64,000 nt of DNA from Smallanthus sonchifolius (GCA_023525975.1 CM042018.1:74717001-74781000); one strand, 5' to 3'. Numbered from the stretch's first letter, positions 52,507 through 64,000 are shown. Notes: generated from the letters alone by a model not told the origin. Numbers and translations are program-made.

Positions 52507-55500
52507 TCACTCAGGATTGAACATTCCTATAAAGTTGACAAGATGCTCAAAACGGGATCGATCAAATGCCTTTACAAGTTCAGCAAGATTGTCATCCGTG
52601 TGAACTTTTACAAGTTCAATTAAATGCTTTTCAGCACAGTCACGGATGAAATGATGGCGAATCTCTATATGTTTAGTTTTGGAATGTTTCACCGGGTTAT
52701 TTGTGATGGACATTGTGGCATTGTTGTCAATGAATAGAGGAGTTCCAGTGAAGTTTAAGCCGTAGTCTCTCAACTGCTGCTGAATCCACAGTATCTGAGA
52801 ACAACCGCTCGCTGCAGTAATGTATTCTGCTTCACAAGTTGAGACAGAAACCATTGACTGCTTCTTACACTGCCAGGAGACCAGTCTATCTCCTAAGAAT
52901 TGACATCCACCAGAAGTTGACTTTCTGTCAAGGTTACAACCGCCATAATCTGAATCAGTGTAGGCTTTGAAGTCGAATGACTACTGCTTAGAGTACCAAT
53001 GACCTAATCGAGGTTTCCCTTTCAGGTTTCTGAAAATTCTCTTCACGGCTATCATATGTGACTCCTTCGGTTGAGACTGAAACCTTGAGCACAAGCACGC
53101 AGCAAACATTATATCAGGTCTTGAAGCTGTGAGATACATAAGTGATCTGATCATCCCACGATACAATCTGCTATCTACGTCCTTTCCATCTTTGTCAGGG
53201 TGCAAACCATGATTGACTGGGATAGGTGTGCCATAAGACTTGCAGACCCAGGAAGAACGACAATTCACCCATATTACTCATTTCAAATTTGGACTTCATC
53301 ACCTGCTTGAATTCCCTACACATCCCTTCATTGGTAGATCCAAAGATAATGTCATCGACATATACTTGTACAAGAAGAATGTCACCTCCTGCTTTCCTAA
53401 TGAAGAGGGTCGAGTCAATCTGTCCACGGTCGAAACCATTAGACAGTAAATGCTTAGATAATGTCTCAAACCATGCCCGCGGTGCTTGATGAAGACCATA
53501 AAGTGCTTTGTCGAGCTTATACACTTTATTAATATTATGCGGATCTTCAAAACCGGGAGGTTGAGTGACACAGACCTCTTCATGAACTTTACCATAAAGG
53601 AAAGCACTCTTCACATCAAGTTGATAGACCTTGAAGCCGACATAAGTGGCATAAGCCAAGAACAGTCGAATGGCCTCAATTCTAGCAACTGGGGCATATA
53701 CTTCTGTGTAATCCAAGCCCTCTTGCTGATAAAAACCCTAAACAACCAATCTTGCTTTTTTCTTCACAACAACATGACGATCATCCGTCTTGCATTTGAA
53801 CACCCATCTGTTTCCAATTGATTGAAAGCCCTTTGGCAAGTCAACCAAATCCCACACGTGCAACTTTTGGAATTGAGACAGTTCATCTTGCATCGCCTCA
53901 ATCCAACAGTTGTCAGTGAGAGCCTCCTTCACATTCTTTGGCTCTAAGTGGGACACGAATGCAGCATGCAGACATGTTTCCATGACACCAGTGTCAAATA
54001 TCTCTGTGTAAAGACTGGTGTTCTCAGTGATGGTTCGATGACGAGTCTGAACACCGGCATAAGGATCACCAATAATGTTGTCGATTGGATGATTCCTATG
54101 CACTCTCATCTTCGGTACAATCGGTTCCTGAATTTATGGATCTAGATTCGTGCTTAACTCCCCTATTTCCTGTGTTCCAAAGGAAGAAGATTCAATGTTA
54201 ATTGGATCAGCTGGAGCTTCATTTCCTACAGTTGTGTTAGGATTGGCTTTAGCGTCATCTCCAACAACAAGAACATCTTCACTGTCATCAGTGTCATGAG
54301 TTGCAGATGCAGATGCATCATTGGAATCAGGAGTTATAATTGGTATAGTAGCATGAGTAGAGAAGCTGGAGTCATCACCGCCACCCAATAATTCATAAAC
54401 ATTTGCGACGTCAACTGCAGCTAGATCAGGAAGATTGAATGACTTGAATAGCACATCATAATCAAAACCCCAAGTTGGACCTGTTGGTTCGGGTGGAATG
54501 CTGTGTTTACTACAATCCACTTCAAACCATTCCTCGACAGTATGAGTTCCTATGTTGTACACTCTCTTACAAGGCGAGTTGGCAACGTATCCTAAGAAGA
54601 TGCCTTCCACCTCTTTTGCATGAAACTTAGACTGGCGGTCTTTGTACTGTAGCAACAAGGAACAAGGACTACCGAAAGGAACTAGGTAATCAAGATTGGG
54701 AAGTCAATTGTTGATCAACTCGTAACAAGTCTTGTTGTGCCTCTTCATAACCAGAACTTTGTTTGAATGCGATGAAACTGGGTAATCAAGATTGGGAAGT
54801 CGATTGTAGCAACAAGGAACAAGGACTACCGAAAGGAACTAGGTAATCAAGACGTGACAAGCTGTATTAACGGCTTCTGCCCAGAAAGTGACAGGAAGCT
54901 TTGCATCCGACAGCATAGTCCTTGCAGTCTCAATCAGTGTTCTGTTCTTCCATTCAGCAACTCCATTCTGCTGAGGCGTGTACGGCGCGCTGAATTCGTG
55001 ACGGATCCCTTTCTTGAGACATAAAAGCTCCATCAAATTATTCTTGAACTTAGTTCCGTTGTCATTCCTAATTCTTCTAACTTTCAGCTTGTAAAGAGAT
55101 TCCAAGCTCAGGATCAAATATTGAAGAATATCAGCAGTCTCGTCTTTAGTACCTAAGAAATGCACCCAAGAAAAACGTGAGAAATCATCAGTTACTACTA
55201 GACAGAACGACTTACCTCCAATACTCCTGATATTTATGGGGCCAAACAGATCCATGTGTAATAGCTCCAAAGGGGTATCAATAGAGTTTTGGAGCTTGGG
55301 CTTGTGAGATTTCCGTTGCTGTTTGCCCTTTTTACAAGGCATACAGTTATCTGCAACGGTAAACCTCAGCTTAGGAACCTTACCAAATCGTTTCGGACAA
55401 GATGATTCATTTTACGATACGAAATATGTCCGAGTTTCCTATGCCACAAGATGGAGTCGAGCTCTATCGCTTTAGAAAGCAAACAGGTAGGAACTGATGA

Positions 55501-55895
55501 GGTGGTTGTTGCCACGCTCATATCGATCTGATAGGTGTCGTTTGTTCTTGGCGCTCTCATCAGGATCCAGTCTTCCGGAACTTCAAAACCGGGTTTGAGA
55601 ATCAGGCATTCTGACTTGTCAAACATCACCGAGTACTCCTTATCACACATTTGGGAGACACTCAACAGGTTATGCTTAAGCTGCTCGCAGAAGTTGACAT
55701 TGTCAAAGCTGACACAACCGTTCGAGACCACGCCTTGACACGTGAAGCTGCCGCCTTTTTCTCCGGCAAAGGCCACATAGCCGCCTCTGAATGGTTTAAC
55801 ATCTTGAAGCAGGCCTTGTTTCCTGTCATGTGCCTGGAACATCCACTATCTACATACCAGCGGTTAGAGATAGTACCCTTCGGACGTCCCTGCAC
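52507..55895 (-). pseudogene. Copia-B pol, multiply broken
   Basis: Pieces homologous to Copia-A pol: RNase H end 52507-52854 (VSTCEAEYITAASG, KHIEIRHHFIRD); 52981-53268 and 53195-53716 RT with VQVYVDDIIFGSTN; 53738-54658 the link region; 54839-55342 integrase core (VTDDFSRFSWVHFLG, RNDNGTKFKN, SAPYTPQQNGVAEWKNRT); 55366-55895 protease and GAG-pre. Damage: a TAG for Gln near 52981, a deletion of about 93 bp at 53237, a stop near 53735, a filler insertion at 54769-54852, and a deletion at about 55380. In the integrase RSDNGTEFKN motif, Ser is Asn and Glu is Lys. Confidence 0.88.
54769..54852. repeat. Templated filler insertion in Copia-B pol
   Basis: Between ...AACTTTGTTT and GACGTGACAAGC, which are nearly adjacent in Copia-A, three copied pieces sit in a row: GAATGCGATGAAACTG (also at 51001-51016), about 26 bp also at 54690-54715, and about 44 bp also at 54649-54692. 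Confidence 0.88.
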
Positions 55896-55909
55896 GAGTC
55901 ACAAAATAA

Positions 55910-56976
55910 TTAGATAGATTTGGAGACCCAAGCCATTGTGGTCTTGGGTCGTCCATCCTTTTCAAAATAAACTACTTCCTTTAACTCACAGTCCTGATGA
56001 CTGTTCAAAATTGATGAATCTTTAGAAGAAATAGAACTAGGAGATTGAGAAGTTTTGGATTTTTGCAGTCCAGGATCTCTTCTGTTTCTTAACCGGAACA
56101 TGAGACTTTGGTTCAACTAAAGCAGGTGAACTTGTGGAAGCTTCACCTGATTGAACTGAAGTCAGCTGTTCAAGCTTTCTCAACCTCTTGTTCCGTCTCC
56201 TGCTCTGTGGCTTAGAGAGTCTTGCCACAGGTTTCTCACCAGTATGTGTACTACCAGAGGTAGATACACGAGGTACAGCAGGTTGCGTTACCTTTCTTGG
56301 AACATATGGTTTAGCTTCAGATATGATCTTAGGCTTTACCATCGGTTTGACTGGTGGTTTCACCACATTTTGCTTTGGATGTTTGGGAGATGGTTTCACT
56401 GGTGGTGACCTGGGGATAACAGCTGGTTGTGAAACAACAGGCCATTTCCCTTGGTTCTTAGAAGGACAGTTCACAAAAATGTGACCAACCAAGCCACAGT
56501 GAAAACAGTTCCTATTGTCTACTTAAGTTCTCTTGTAAGGCTCATTAGATCTTGCCTTAGATAACTCAACATTATGAGAAGGAGGAGTTGGTTTATGAAC
56601 ATTAGTCTAAACCTTAACAGTTTGGTTTTTGGGAGTATAATATTTTTCCAAATTTTCTTTATACCCAAGCCCATAATGAGCTGAAAAAGCTTCTTTCTTG
56701 GCTTGTTAATACTTTTATACCCCCCATAAAGCATTACCTTTAGATTTACATTTGTTTCAATGATATCGGGTTCAGTTAAAATGCAATTATCACCATTAGT
56801 GATAACGTTTTTCTTTACCTTTTGTTCAGTCAACAACTCCTCAGATACTACTCCTTCAGGGCAAGAGTTAACCGACCCGTCTTCAGAAGCAGTAACAAAC
56901 TCCTCACTAGATGTGGAGTTAGCCTTACTTGAGGATTCATCATTTTTAGGGGAATCATCCTTATCAGAGGACTCAT
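55910..56976 (-). pseudogene. Copia-B gag, C-terminal part
   Basis: It matches Copia-A gag in pieces: the TTMAWVSKSI end (55910-56116), the Pro/Lys/Val-rich part with VGHIFVNCPSKNQG of the second zinc knuckle (56037-56492; the Cys-rich first half is in the adjacent 56493-56520), and an acidic segment up to 56976, where Gypsy-4 enters at CTCAT. Frameshifts near 56100, 56520 and 56700. The N-terminal gag is outside the window. Confidence 0.82.
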
Positions 56977-57421
56977 TGTCACACCCCGACCGATGGCGGA
57001 ATCATCGGGGTGGGACATGTAGACTATTCATAGCACATGGTTGACTAAATTGAAATATATTAAAGTCAAATTTGCATTACAAATAATCCAAGTACAAAAC
57101 CAAATTCAAACAAGATACATAAAATAACTCATAAAATTCTTGATTTAAATTGCTAAGTCCAAATCCTATGTTGAACACGTCTTGAATCAATCTCACATAT
57201 TGGGGCCTGAAATGTAACATTTCTGGTTTCTTTTTTTTACCATGTAAACGTTTCGATGCAATAAAACTAGTATTTCAATTTCAATTCGTGTGCAACAACC
57301 GTAAAAGCAATTACACATACAATACATTATGTTACAATAACAACTGAAAACGCCATTATCTCACAAACCTCGTGGACCAAAATTGACAAAAAAAAACTCA
57401 AAAACGATAAAAAGTGTCAAA

Positions 57422-57495
57422 CACGATCGTGCCTAGATACAAGCACGGTCGCGCCTAGAGTCAAAGCACGGTCGTGCCTAATACAGACACGGTCG
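57422..57495 (+). repeat. CACGGTCGTG-type motif cluster 1 in Gypsy-4 LTR
   Basis: Four copies (about 57422, 57444, 57467, 57489), roughly 22 bp apart, of the near-palindrome CACGNTCGYGCC. Confidence 0.85.
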
Positions 57496-58114
57496 CGCTG
57501 CTGAAACCACGTGACTCCGCAGAGTCAGTCAGTGGTCCATGCTCGTCGAATCAAATCGCGTTAAGGCCGGATTTCACGCGTCCGACCATACGCAACTGTA
57601 CACCATCTGAAACACGTCTCCAATTTCGTACTCCAATCGACCTATTTCAATCATCAACTACCCACTCCCACCACAATCATGAATTCGCAAATTTGACGTT
57701 ATAAGGAGAATCCAATGCCCCCTACACCTTCACATGCACCCTCTCGACCTCTCGGAGCATTCACTCGACTCGCATACAACCTCTGTCGTCCGATCGATCG
57801 CCGAGAAACCCGACCTCACGACTTGTAGCCGACTGCATTAAATTGCCTGATTTAAACAAGTAAGTAATATGTCTCTAGCTTCGTATCTACCTCTACCACG
57901 AAAGCCCTATGTCAATTCGTATTAAAAATACGCGATCGATCCGATTTTGAACCTAAAAAGTCGAAACTACACTTTTAGTCGAACTACCACTTAAACACGA
58001 TATAAATACAATTAAACTATGTAAATAGCTTCGAAAGCATCCACTAAGTGAAAGCCCTAAGAATACAGAAGCTTTTAATATAAGAATCGATCGAATTATG
58101 TCTGGAAAAGACCC

Positions 58115-58378
58115 GACACGGTCGCGCTCATCACTGAGCGCGGTCGTGCCCAACCAAGCACAGTCGTGGTCCGAGTAAGGCCCGGTCGTGCTTACCGAGC
58201 AATCAAGTCCTGACCAAAAACAAACACTAGGCGCGGTCGTGCCGGACACGAACACGGTCGTGCTCCATGACCAGAACCTCTGTAGCCTTCTGACTCGACC
58301 ACGGGCGCGCTCCAGACCACCACGGTCACGCCCGGAGGCGAGCGCGGTCGTGCCGTTGATGAGCACGGTCGTGCTCAG
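58115..58378 (+). repeat. CACGGTCGTG-type motif cluster 2 in Gypsy-4 LTR
   Basis: About ten copies of the same motif with variants (CACGGTCGCGC, GCGGTCGTGCC, CCCGGTCGTGC, CACAGTCGTGG, CACGGTCACGC), irregularly spaced by 15-45 bp. The surrounding LTR is AT-rich, so the cluster stands out in composition. Confidence 0.85.
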
Positions 58379-59662
58379 TCAGAACTGAATCTTTACAGTT
58401 TCTCAGATTTGATGATTTTTATAAAACTTATGTTATAAACTTAACTGTTTAAACAGAATCTCACCATTATTAAGCACAACAATTATTTTCATCGCTTAAA
58501 TTGTTTTAAACCGATTCTTACCATTTGAAAATACATTTTCATTTAAAATTTCTAAATTTATAAAAAGTTATAACAAGATTTTATAAAACACTTTATTATG
58601 AAAAAGACTTTTATAAACCAATTGTATAAATCCTAGTTACATCAAATAAAACTTATATAAATATAAACTACTTTATATTTTGTGACGTTTTCTAAAATAA
58701 GTAGATAAAACGAATTCGTTTGTTTATATTACATTCAATTAAATATACATACCACACTACCTTATATTTTAATTACGTAACTAAACGATACAATTCATTA
58801 GTGCAAATCCTTACGCTTGCAATACACTGAAACACTATATTTACTTTAAACCTTATACACCGCATTAATACACGTCATACATTTACTCGATAGGTCAAGC
58901 TTCGTGACCCACAAACACTTAACATTTACTTGGTTGTGCAATCTACACTCTCTAACACATGTGAGTCTACATAACCCCACTTTTACTCTTTTTCACCTTT
59001 GGGGTGGACATGATTTACATTAAACAAATTGCAACTCTTTCATAGTACAATTCATACTTGATTACATGAATTATTTGTGCAATATGCTTGAATGCTATGA
59101 GTCATTACTATACATACATGACGCAACTCGTGCAAATCATTAACTCTGTACAAGCCAACGTTAAACAAGGATAGTACTATTGAGTCTGACAAACCCACCC
59201 GGGTAGGGTGTTTGTTACCGACTTTACATTAGGGTAACCTGCGTGTTATGCCTCAGTCACAAGGTTTGATTGTGCACCTAGTATAACTATAGATTCTCTA
59301 TATTTGTCTTATATACCATGTGAATCAAAGAATTGTATAAACAGTTTTGAACTTTTATTTGTATGTCAAAACTTATGTATGCTCACCAACTCTTTAGTTG
59401 ACCCTTGTTTTTAAATCATGTTTCAGGTGCTAACAATTGAGATGATTACAAGTTGCTTCCACCTAGTTTGAGGACCTAGTTAAAAAGGCTCTAAAATAAA
59501 CATTGTTATGTATTTTGTTATGTTTCGTGTACTTGTTGGATTGTTGTTTGATTCCAATGAAAACTGCATGTTTAATTATTTCAACCTTAGCAAACCATGA
59601 GCTATGAACAGTCTGCACGCTTCACGCCCCGACGTTTCCGCCGCCGGTTGGGGTGTGACAGA

Positions 59663-59675
59663 TTGGTATCAGAGC
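59663..59675 (+). promoter_or_regulatory. Primer-binding site of Gypsy-4
   Basis: TTGGTATCAGAGC two bases after the LTR end; complementary to initiator tRNA-Met. Confidence 0.93.
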
Positions 59676-60356
59676 CTTGGTTATAGGGAATTAGGTTATT
59701 AGACACCATTGACCTAGACTATAACTTTAGGACACCCAACAATGCCATGCTACATGTTTTATGTGATACGTGCTATTTGCTATATGTCACATGCTTTATG
59801 TGTTAGTTATTTGATACTTAAAATGTTTAGACTACACGACTTAATAAGCATACGTAAATAATAAATTAAATAAATCGTATCCATACCCGTATCCTAAGCC
59901 GCGTATCCTCCTTAACTGCTTCTATGTCATCATCGCCATAACTTGTGGAAAAACTCATACTCGTAGACACTAGTCTATCAAAAATATTTTTATATACCCG
60001 TTAAGGTTTTAGACTCTGTTAATTATTAAAGGACATGTGCAATCTGGAAGGGTGACACCTGTATTCTGGGTTTTCTGTCTAGGAAAGCATTTCATATAAA
60101 TCCCAATCAACCGAGGGATCCGTATGCTTTCCTGGGAATTCCCGGGATGAGTGTTTACCTATAGGCTAAAGCACGTCTCCTTGAAAATTATATAAGTCTA
60201 ATTAACCTTAATATGTCATTGTGTTCAAGTAGAAATGTGATTACTTGAAAACAATCCGAACTATGAAATAAATGTGTTATTATTCCTCCTATCCTAAATT
60301 TCAACGGATTTTTTTTAAATTCTCACAACACTTTTGTATCATTCTCTTTTTATAGA
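59676..60356 (+). other. Gypsy-4 leader
   Basis: About 680 bp of AT-rich untranslated sequence between primer site and gag ATG. No frame or motif recognised. Confidence 0.65.
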
Positions 60357-61610
60357 ATGCCTCCTCGTCGTAACATCAACCGCAACAACACCGACAACGC
60401 CAACAATAGCACCAACACCAATACCGGCAATGCCAACAACAACAATAATACCGACCATGCTGCTCTCCTCACTCAGCTAGTAACTCAACTAACTCAAGCC
60501 AATAACAACAACAATGGGAACGCCAGTGGTAGTGCTAATACTGGTGGTGGCGGTGGTGCCAACCCGCCACAATGTACCTTCAAGCATTTCAACTCTTGCA
60601 ATTCCCTGAAATTTTATGGTACCGAAGGAGCCACGGGACTCCTTCAATGGTTCGAAAATATTGAGGGCACCTTCCTCAATAGTGACTGTCCGGACAATCT
60701 GCGAGTCCGCCATGCCACTAGTGTCTTCCAAAAACGGGCACTAACCTGGTGGAATGGGGAGAAGAGAACAAGGGGAGTAGAAGTAGCAATGGCTCTGCCA
60801 TGGGATGAGCTAAAAAGGATCATGACCGAGGAATTCTATCCTCGGAACGAAATGAAAAAGCTGGAAGCAGAATTTTGGGATCTTACCCAAGATAGTGGTG
60901 AAAGCTTAGCATACACCAACCGTTTTCACGAACTGAGCATGCTGGTACCTCACATGGTTACGCCTTTGTCTAGGTGTATTGAAAAATATATCGGTGGCCT
61001 ACCAAGACAAATCCAGGACACTGTTTTGGGAAGAAATCCTGCAAGCCTGTAGGATGCTATTCGTCTGGCTGCTACTTTGACTGATAATCACGTTAAAGCA
61101 GGTACTCTTACCAGAAAGGGGGCCAAGAAAGTTTCTGACACCACAACACCTCCTGCTCATGTCAAGGAGGTCAAAGCCGAACCGAACAACAACACGAGGA
61201 AGAGGAAAGCTAACAACTATGCCGTGATCACTCCGGCTGCCCCAGTCAACCAAGTTGCTCCTATGGCTCAGAACCAAGTCAAGAAACAATATGTGGGAAA
61301 CAATCCGTTGTGCAACACCTGCAATTATCACCATTTCCCAAATGTACCCTGCCGCCTATGTGTCAGCTGTGGAAGATATGGGCATGTAGCTAACACCTGC
61401 AGAAGTAATCCATCTGGTAATCAAGTCAACCGGGGAAACGGGGCTAATCCAGCAGTTCCAGCTATTGGTAATGGGCATGCCTGCTTTGAGTGTGGCGACC
61501 CAAACCACTTCCGAGACCGATGTCCAAAACTTGTGAACAATACTCAAGGCGGAGCTCGTGGGCGTGCCTTCAACATCAACGCCATCGAGGCTCAGGCCAG
61601 CGATCATGTG
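60357..61610 (+). pseudogene. gag: Gypsy-4 gag with one in-frame TAG
   Basis: ATG at 60357 (MPPRRNINRNNTDN). The first 65 residues are an Asn/Thr-rich low-complexity leader. Then comes the capsid core: FKHFNSCNSLKFYGTEGATG, WFENIEGTF, RVRHATSVFQKRALTWWNGE, ALPWDELKRIMTEEFYPRNE, LAYTNRFHELSMLVPHMVTP and KYIGGLPRQIQDTVLGRNPA. A TAG at 61050-61052 follows; relatives read LQDAIRLA, so it is a CAG-to-TAG change. The frame continues in phase to two zinc knuckles (CVSCGRYGHVANTC and CFECGDPNHFRDRC). Gag packages RNA. The stop would give a short capsid lacking the RNA-binding part unless read through. Confidence 0.9.
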
Positions 61611-64000
61611 GTCAACGGTACGTTTCTTATGAATAACCAATATGCTTCTATACTATTTGATACCGGAGCCGATAAGAGTTTTGTGTCCCTTAACTTTGAA
61701 CCTTTACTTGCAAAAACACGATCCAAACTAGAGAAAACCTTCACCGTTGAAGTAGCGGATGGAAATTCCATCACTATTGACTCCATTGTCCATGACTGCT
61801 CACTAGAACTCAATGGTCACACATTTCCAGTCAACCTAATACCAATGCCATTGGGGAGTTTTGACGTCATCATCGGCATGGATTGGTTGTCTAAAAACCA
61901 CGCCGAAGTCATGTGTTTTGAAAAATACATCCGAATACCTCTTCCATCGGGAGACATATTGAAAGTCTTTGGCGAGAAACCTTGCAAAGGACTCAAACTG
62001 ATGTCCTGCATCGCCACCCAGAAATACTTACGAAAGAAGTGCATGGTTTTCCTAGCTCATGTAATCCAAAAAGAAGACAAGGAAAGAAGAATAGAAGATA
62101 TTCCCATCATTCGGGAGTTTCCCGAAGTCTTTCCCGATGACTTGCCTGGCCTTCCACCTGTTCGGGAAGTAAAGTTTCGAATCGATCTTATACCCGGAGC
62201 AAACCCTGTGGCTAAAGCTCCATACCGGCTTGCACCTTCCGAATTGCAAGAACTTGCAAGTCAACTTCAAGAACTCGCTGACAAAGGTTTCATACGGCCA
62301 AGTCATTCACCGTGGGGTGCACCAGTCTTGTTTGTTAAAAAGAAGGATGGTTCATTCCGCATGTGTATTGACTATCGAGAGCTCAACAAGCTTACAATCA
62401 AAAACCGCTACCCGTTACCTAGGATTGACGACCTCTTCGATCAACTCCAAGGTTCTACTTGTTTCTCGAAGATTGATCTTCGATCTGGTTATCACCAACT
62501 GCGTGTCCGAGAAGAAGATATTCCAAAGACCGCCTTCCGAACAAGATATGGTCATTACGAGTTCACGGTTATGCCTTTTGGGTTGACCAATGCACCTGCT
62601 GTCTTTATGGATCTCATGAACCGCATGTGCAAACCATACCTTGACAAATTCGTGATTGTTTTCATCGATGACATCTTGATCTATTCCAAGACTGAGGAAG
62701 AACATGAACTGCACCTTAGACTGATTTTGGATCTCCTGAGAACCGAACAATTATACGCCAAGTTCTCCAAATGTGAATTTTGGCAAAAGGAGGTTCAATT
62801 TTTGGGTCATGTTGTCAATAAAAAGGGAATACATGTCGACCCTGCCAAGATCGAAGCTGTCAAGAATTGGAGTGCTCCTCAAACCCCTACCGAGGTTCGT
62901 TCGTTCCTTGGTTTAGCGGGTTATTACCGAAGATTCATTTCCAATTTCTCCAAGATTGCTGTTCCCCTCACCGCCTTCACGCATAAAAGTAAACCTTATG
63001 TATGGGGACCGAAACAAGAAGAAGCTTTCCAAACTCTTAAACAGAAGTTATGTGATGCTCCTATTCTGACTCTTCCCGAAGGAAACGAAGATCTAGTCGT
63101 CTACTGTGATGCCTCTAACCTAGGCCTTGGTTGTGTTCTCATGCAACGAGGCAAGGTAATCGCTTATGCATCGAGGCAACTCAAGATCCACGAGAAAAAC
63201 TATACGACGCACGATTTGGAGTTGGGTGCAGTCATATTTTCCTTGAAGATTTGGAGACATTATCTATATGGCACAAAATGTGTGGTATTCACCGACCACA
63301 AAAGCCTCCAACACATCTTCAACCAAAAAGAACTCAACATGAGGCAACGACGTTGGGTTGAACTCCTCAATGATTACGATTGCGAGATTCGTTATCATCC
63401 CGGCAAGGCAAACGTAGTAGCCGATGCGCTGAGCCGTAAAGAACGTGTCATGCTCCAAAGTGTCAAGATTCATTCCGACATTCAAACCCGTATTCTAGCA
63501 GCTCAACACGTCTCGATTACCGAGGGCAATATGTATGAGGAAATGTCGTGTGGTGCTGAATTCCAACTAGAGACTAAAAACAATGGCTTGCTTTATTTCT
63601 TGGATCGTATTTGGGTTCCCAATCGCAATGATCTCCGGGAATTCCTCATGACTGAAGCACACAAGTCTCGGTATTCTATCCATCCCGGTGCGGATAAAAT
63701 GTATCACAATCTTCGACCACAATATTGGTGGCCTGGTATGAAGAAAGACATTGCACTCTATATTGCAAAATGTCTAACCTGCTCTAAAGTCAAAGCCGAA
63801 CATCAATGTCCTTCCGGCTTACTTGAACAACCGGAAATCCCCGTGTGGAAATGGGAAAATCTAGCCATGGACTTCATTACTAAACTCCCCCGTACTTCAA
63901 ACGGCTATGATAGCATTTGGGTAATCATCGACCGTCTCACAAAGTCCGCACACTTCCTGCCCATCCGTGAAGACTATCGGGTTGAGAAATTGGCCCGAAT
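61611..64000 (+). CDS. pol: Gypsy-4 pol: protease, RT, RNase H, integrase start (partial)
   Basis: In the same frame as gag and open to the window end. Protease: NGTFLMNNQYASILFDTGAD (DTGA codons at 61659-61670) and DVIIGMDWLSKN. RT: FPEVFPDDLPGLPPVREVKF, SPWGAPVLFVKKKDGSFRMC, IDYRELNKLTIKNRYPLPRI, FSKIDLRSGYHQLRV and the catalytic VIVFIDDILIYSKT (62661-62672 encode FIDD). RNase H: VVYCDASNLGLGCVLMQRGK, VVFTDHKSLQHIFNQ and YHPGKANVVADALSRKE. Integrase: YSIHPGADKMYHNLRPQYWW, CLTCSKVKAEHQ, MDFITKLPRTSNGYDSIWVI, IDRLTKSAHFLPI. All motifs in view are intact. The catalytic end and any chromodomain lie beyond the window. Protein similarity to Gypsy-3 is high. Confidence 0.94.

Larger units (their letters stand above)
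46157..56976 (-). mobile_element. Copia-B, decayed sibling of Copia-A
   Basis: Same order and orientation as Copia-A: truncated 3' LTR, third ORF, non-coding interval, pol, gag. It is interrupted by a solo LTR (47731-48181) and cut at 56976 by Gypsy-4, so its 5' LTR is outside the window. Stops, frameshifts, deletions and a filler insertion disable pol. It has no target-duplication partner in the window (left flank ATCTA). Confidence 0.9.
56977..59660 (+). repeat. 5' LTR of Gypsy-4
   Basis: 2,684 bp. The ends are an 11-bp perfect inverted pair, TGTCACACCCC and GGGGTGTGACA. It contains two clusters of a CACGGTCGTG-type motif. Frames inside it (57474-57704 plus, 57953-58366 minus) are by-products of the GC-rich repeats. 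Confidence 0.9.
56977..64000 (+). mobile_element. Gypsy-4, Ty3/Gypsy element, cut by window end
   Basis: The only Gypsy on the plus strand: 5' LTR 56977-59660, primer site 59663-59675, gag from 60357, then protease, RT, RNase H and the integrase start to the window end. One frame runs from 60357 to 64000 with a single TAG. No target duplication can be checked because the right end is missing. It interrupts Copia-B gag, so it is younger than Copia-B. Confidence 0.92.

Noticed and set aside
57953..58366. Minus-strand 137-codon frame in the Gypsy-4 LTR
   Set aside because: Produced by the GC-rich CACGGTCGTG repeats. There is no recognisable domain, and the region is LTR.

Overview
This window is repeat-dominated nuclear DNA from a flowering plant with a large genome. 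I see no host gene, no bacterial feature and no true RNA gene. Almost every base can be assigned to LTR retrotransposons of the Ty3/Gypsy and Ty1/Copia groups, inserted into one another. A daisy-family (Asteraceae) host is my best guess, because the third open reading frame of the two long Copia elements resembles a protein I recall as abundant in Asteraceae retrotransposons. That is recollection and was not searched.

Layout. 1-2548: flank with an orphan ATHILA ORF1-like gene (minus). 2549-15154: Gypsy-1 (minus), itself hit by Copia-1 (8088-12884, target duplication GGATT) and by a Copia LTR fragment (13430-13776). At 15155 Gypsy-2 (minus) enters the 5' LTR of Gypsy-1. At 18780 Gypsy-3 (minus) enters the RNase H region of Gypsy-2, with target duplication TTCAA at 18775-18779 and 43917-43921. 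The 5' LTR of Gypsy-3 carries Copia-A (28262-41870), the best preserved element, with an uninterrupted 1,132-residue pol frame and LTRs differing at 4 of 533 bases. Gypsy-2 resumes for about 80 bases after Gypsy-3 and then ends in a fold-back. 44105-46156 is a plus-strand Gypsy LTR-like fragment with a 567-bp tandem duplication. 46157-56976 is Copia-B, a decayed sibling of Copia-A, carrying a solo LTR of the Copia-1 group (47731-48181). 56977-64000 is Gypsy-4 (plus), cut by the window end; its gag-pol frame is open except for one TAG.

Functional logic. Each complete Gypsy encodes gag, protease, reverse transcriptase, RNase H and integrase. Where preserved, the integrase has a chromodomain-like tail, which points to chromoviruses. 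Primer sites match initiator tRNA-Met. The Copia elements are Sirevirus-like, with a long gag, pol, and a third ORF in the env position.

Most unusual signals: arrays of dyad-symmetric repeats with core GCGNACTTANNAAGTNCGC sit just upstream of the TATA box in LTRs of at least two Copia families, and recur in the leader and before the third ORF; the variable base usually co-varies between arms. A 603-bp direct duplication of Gypsy-3 LTR flanks Copia-A in place of a 5-bp target duplication. Other signals are a splice-acceptor-like site before the third ORF, Pol III A/B-box-like motifs in two element families, and templated filler DNA in Copia-B.
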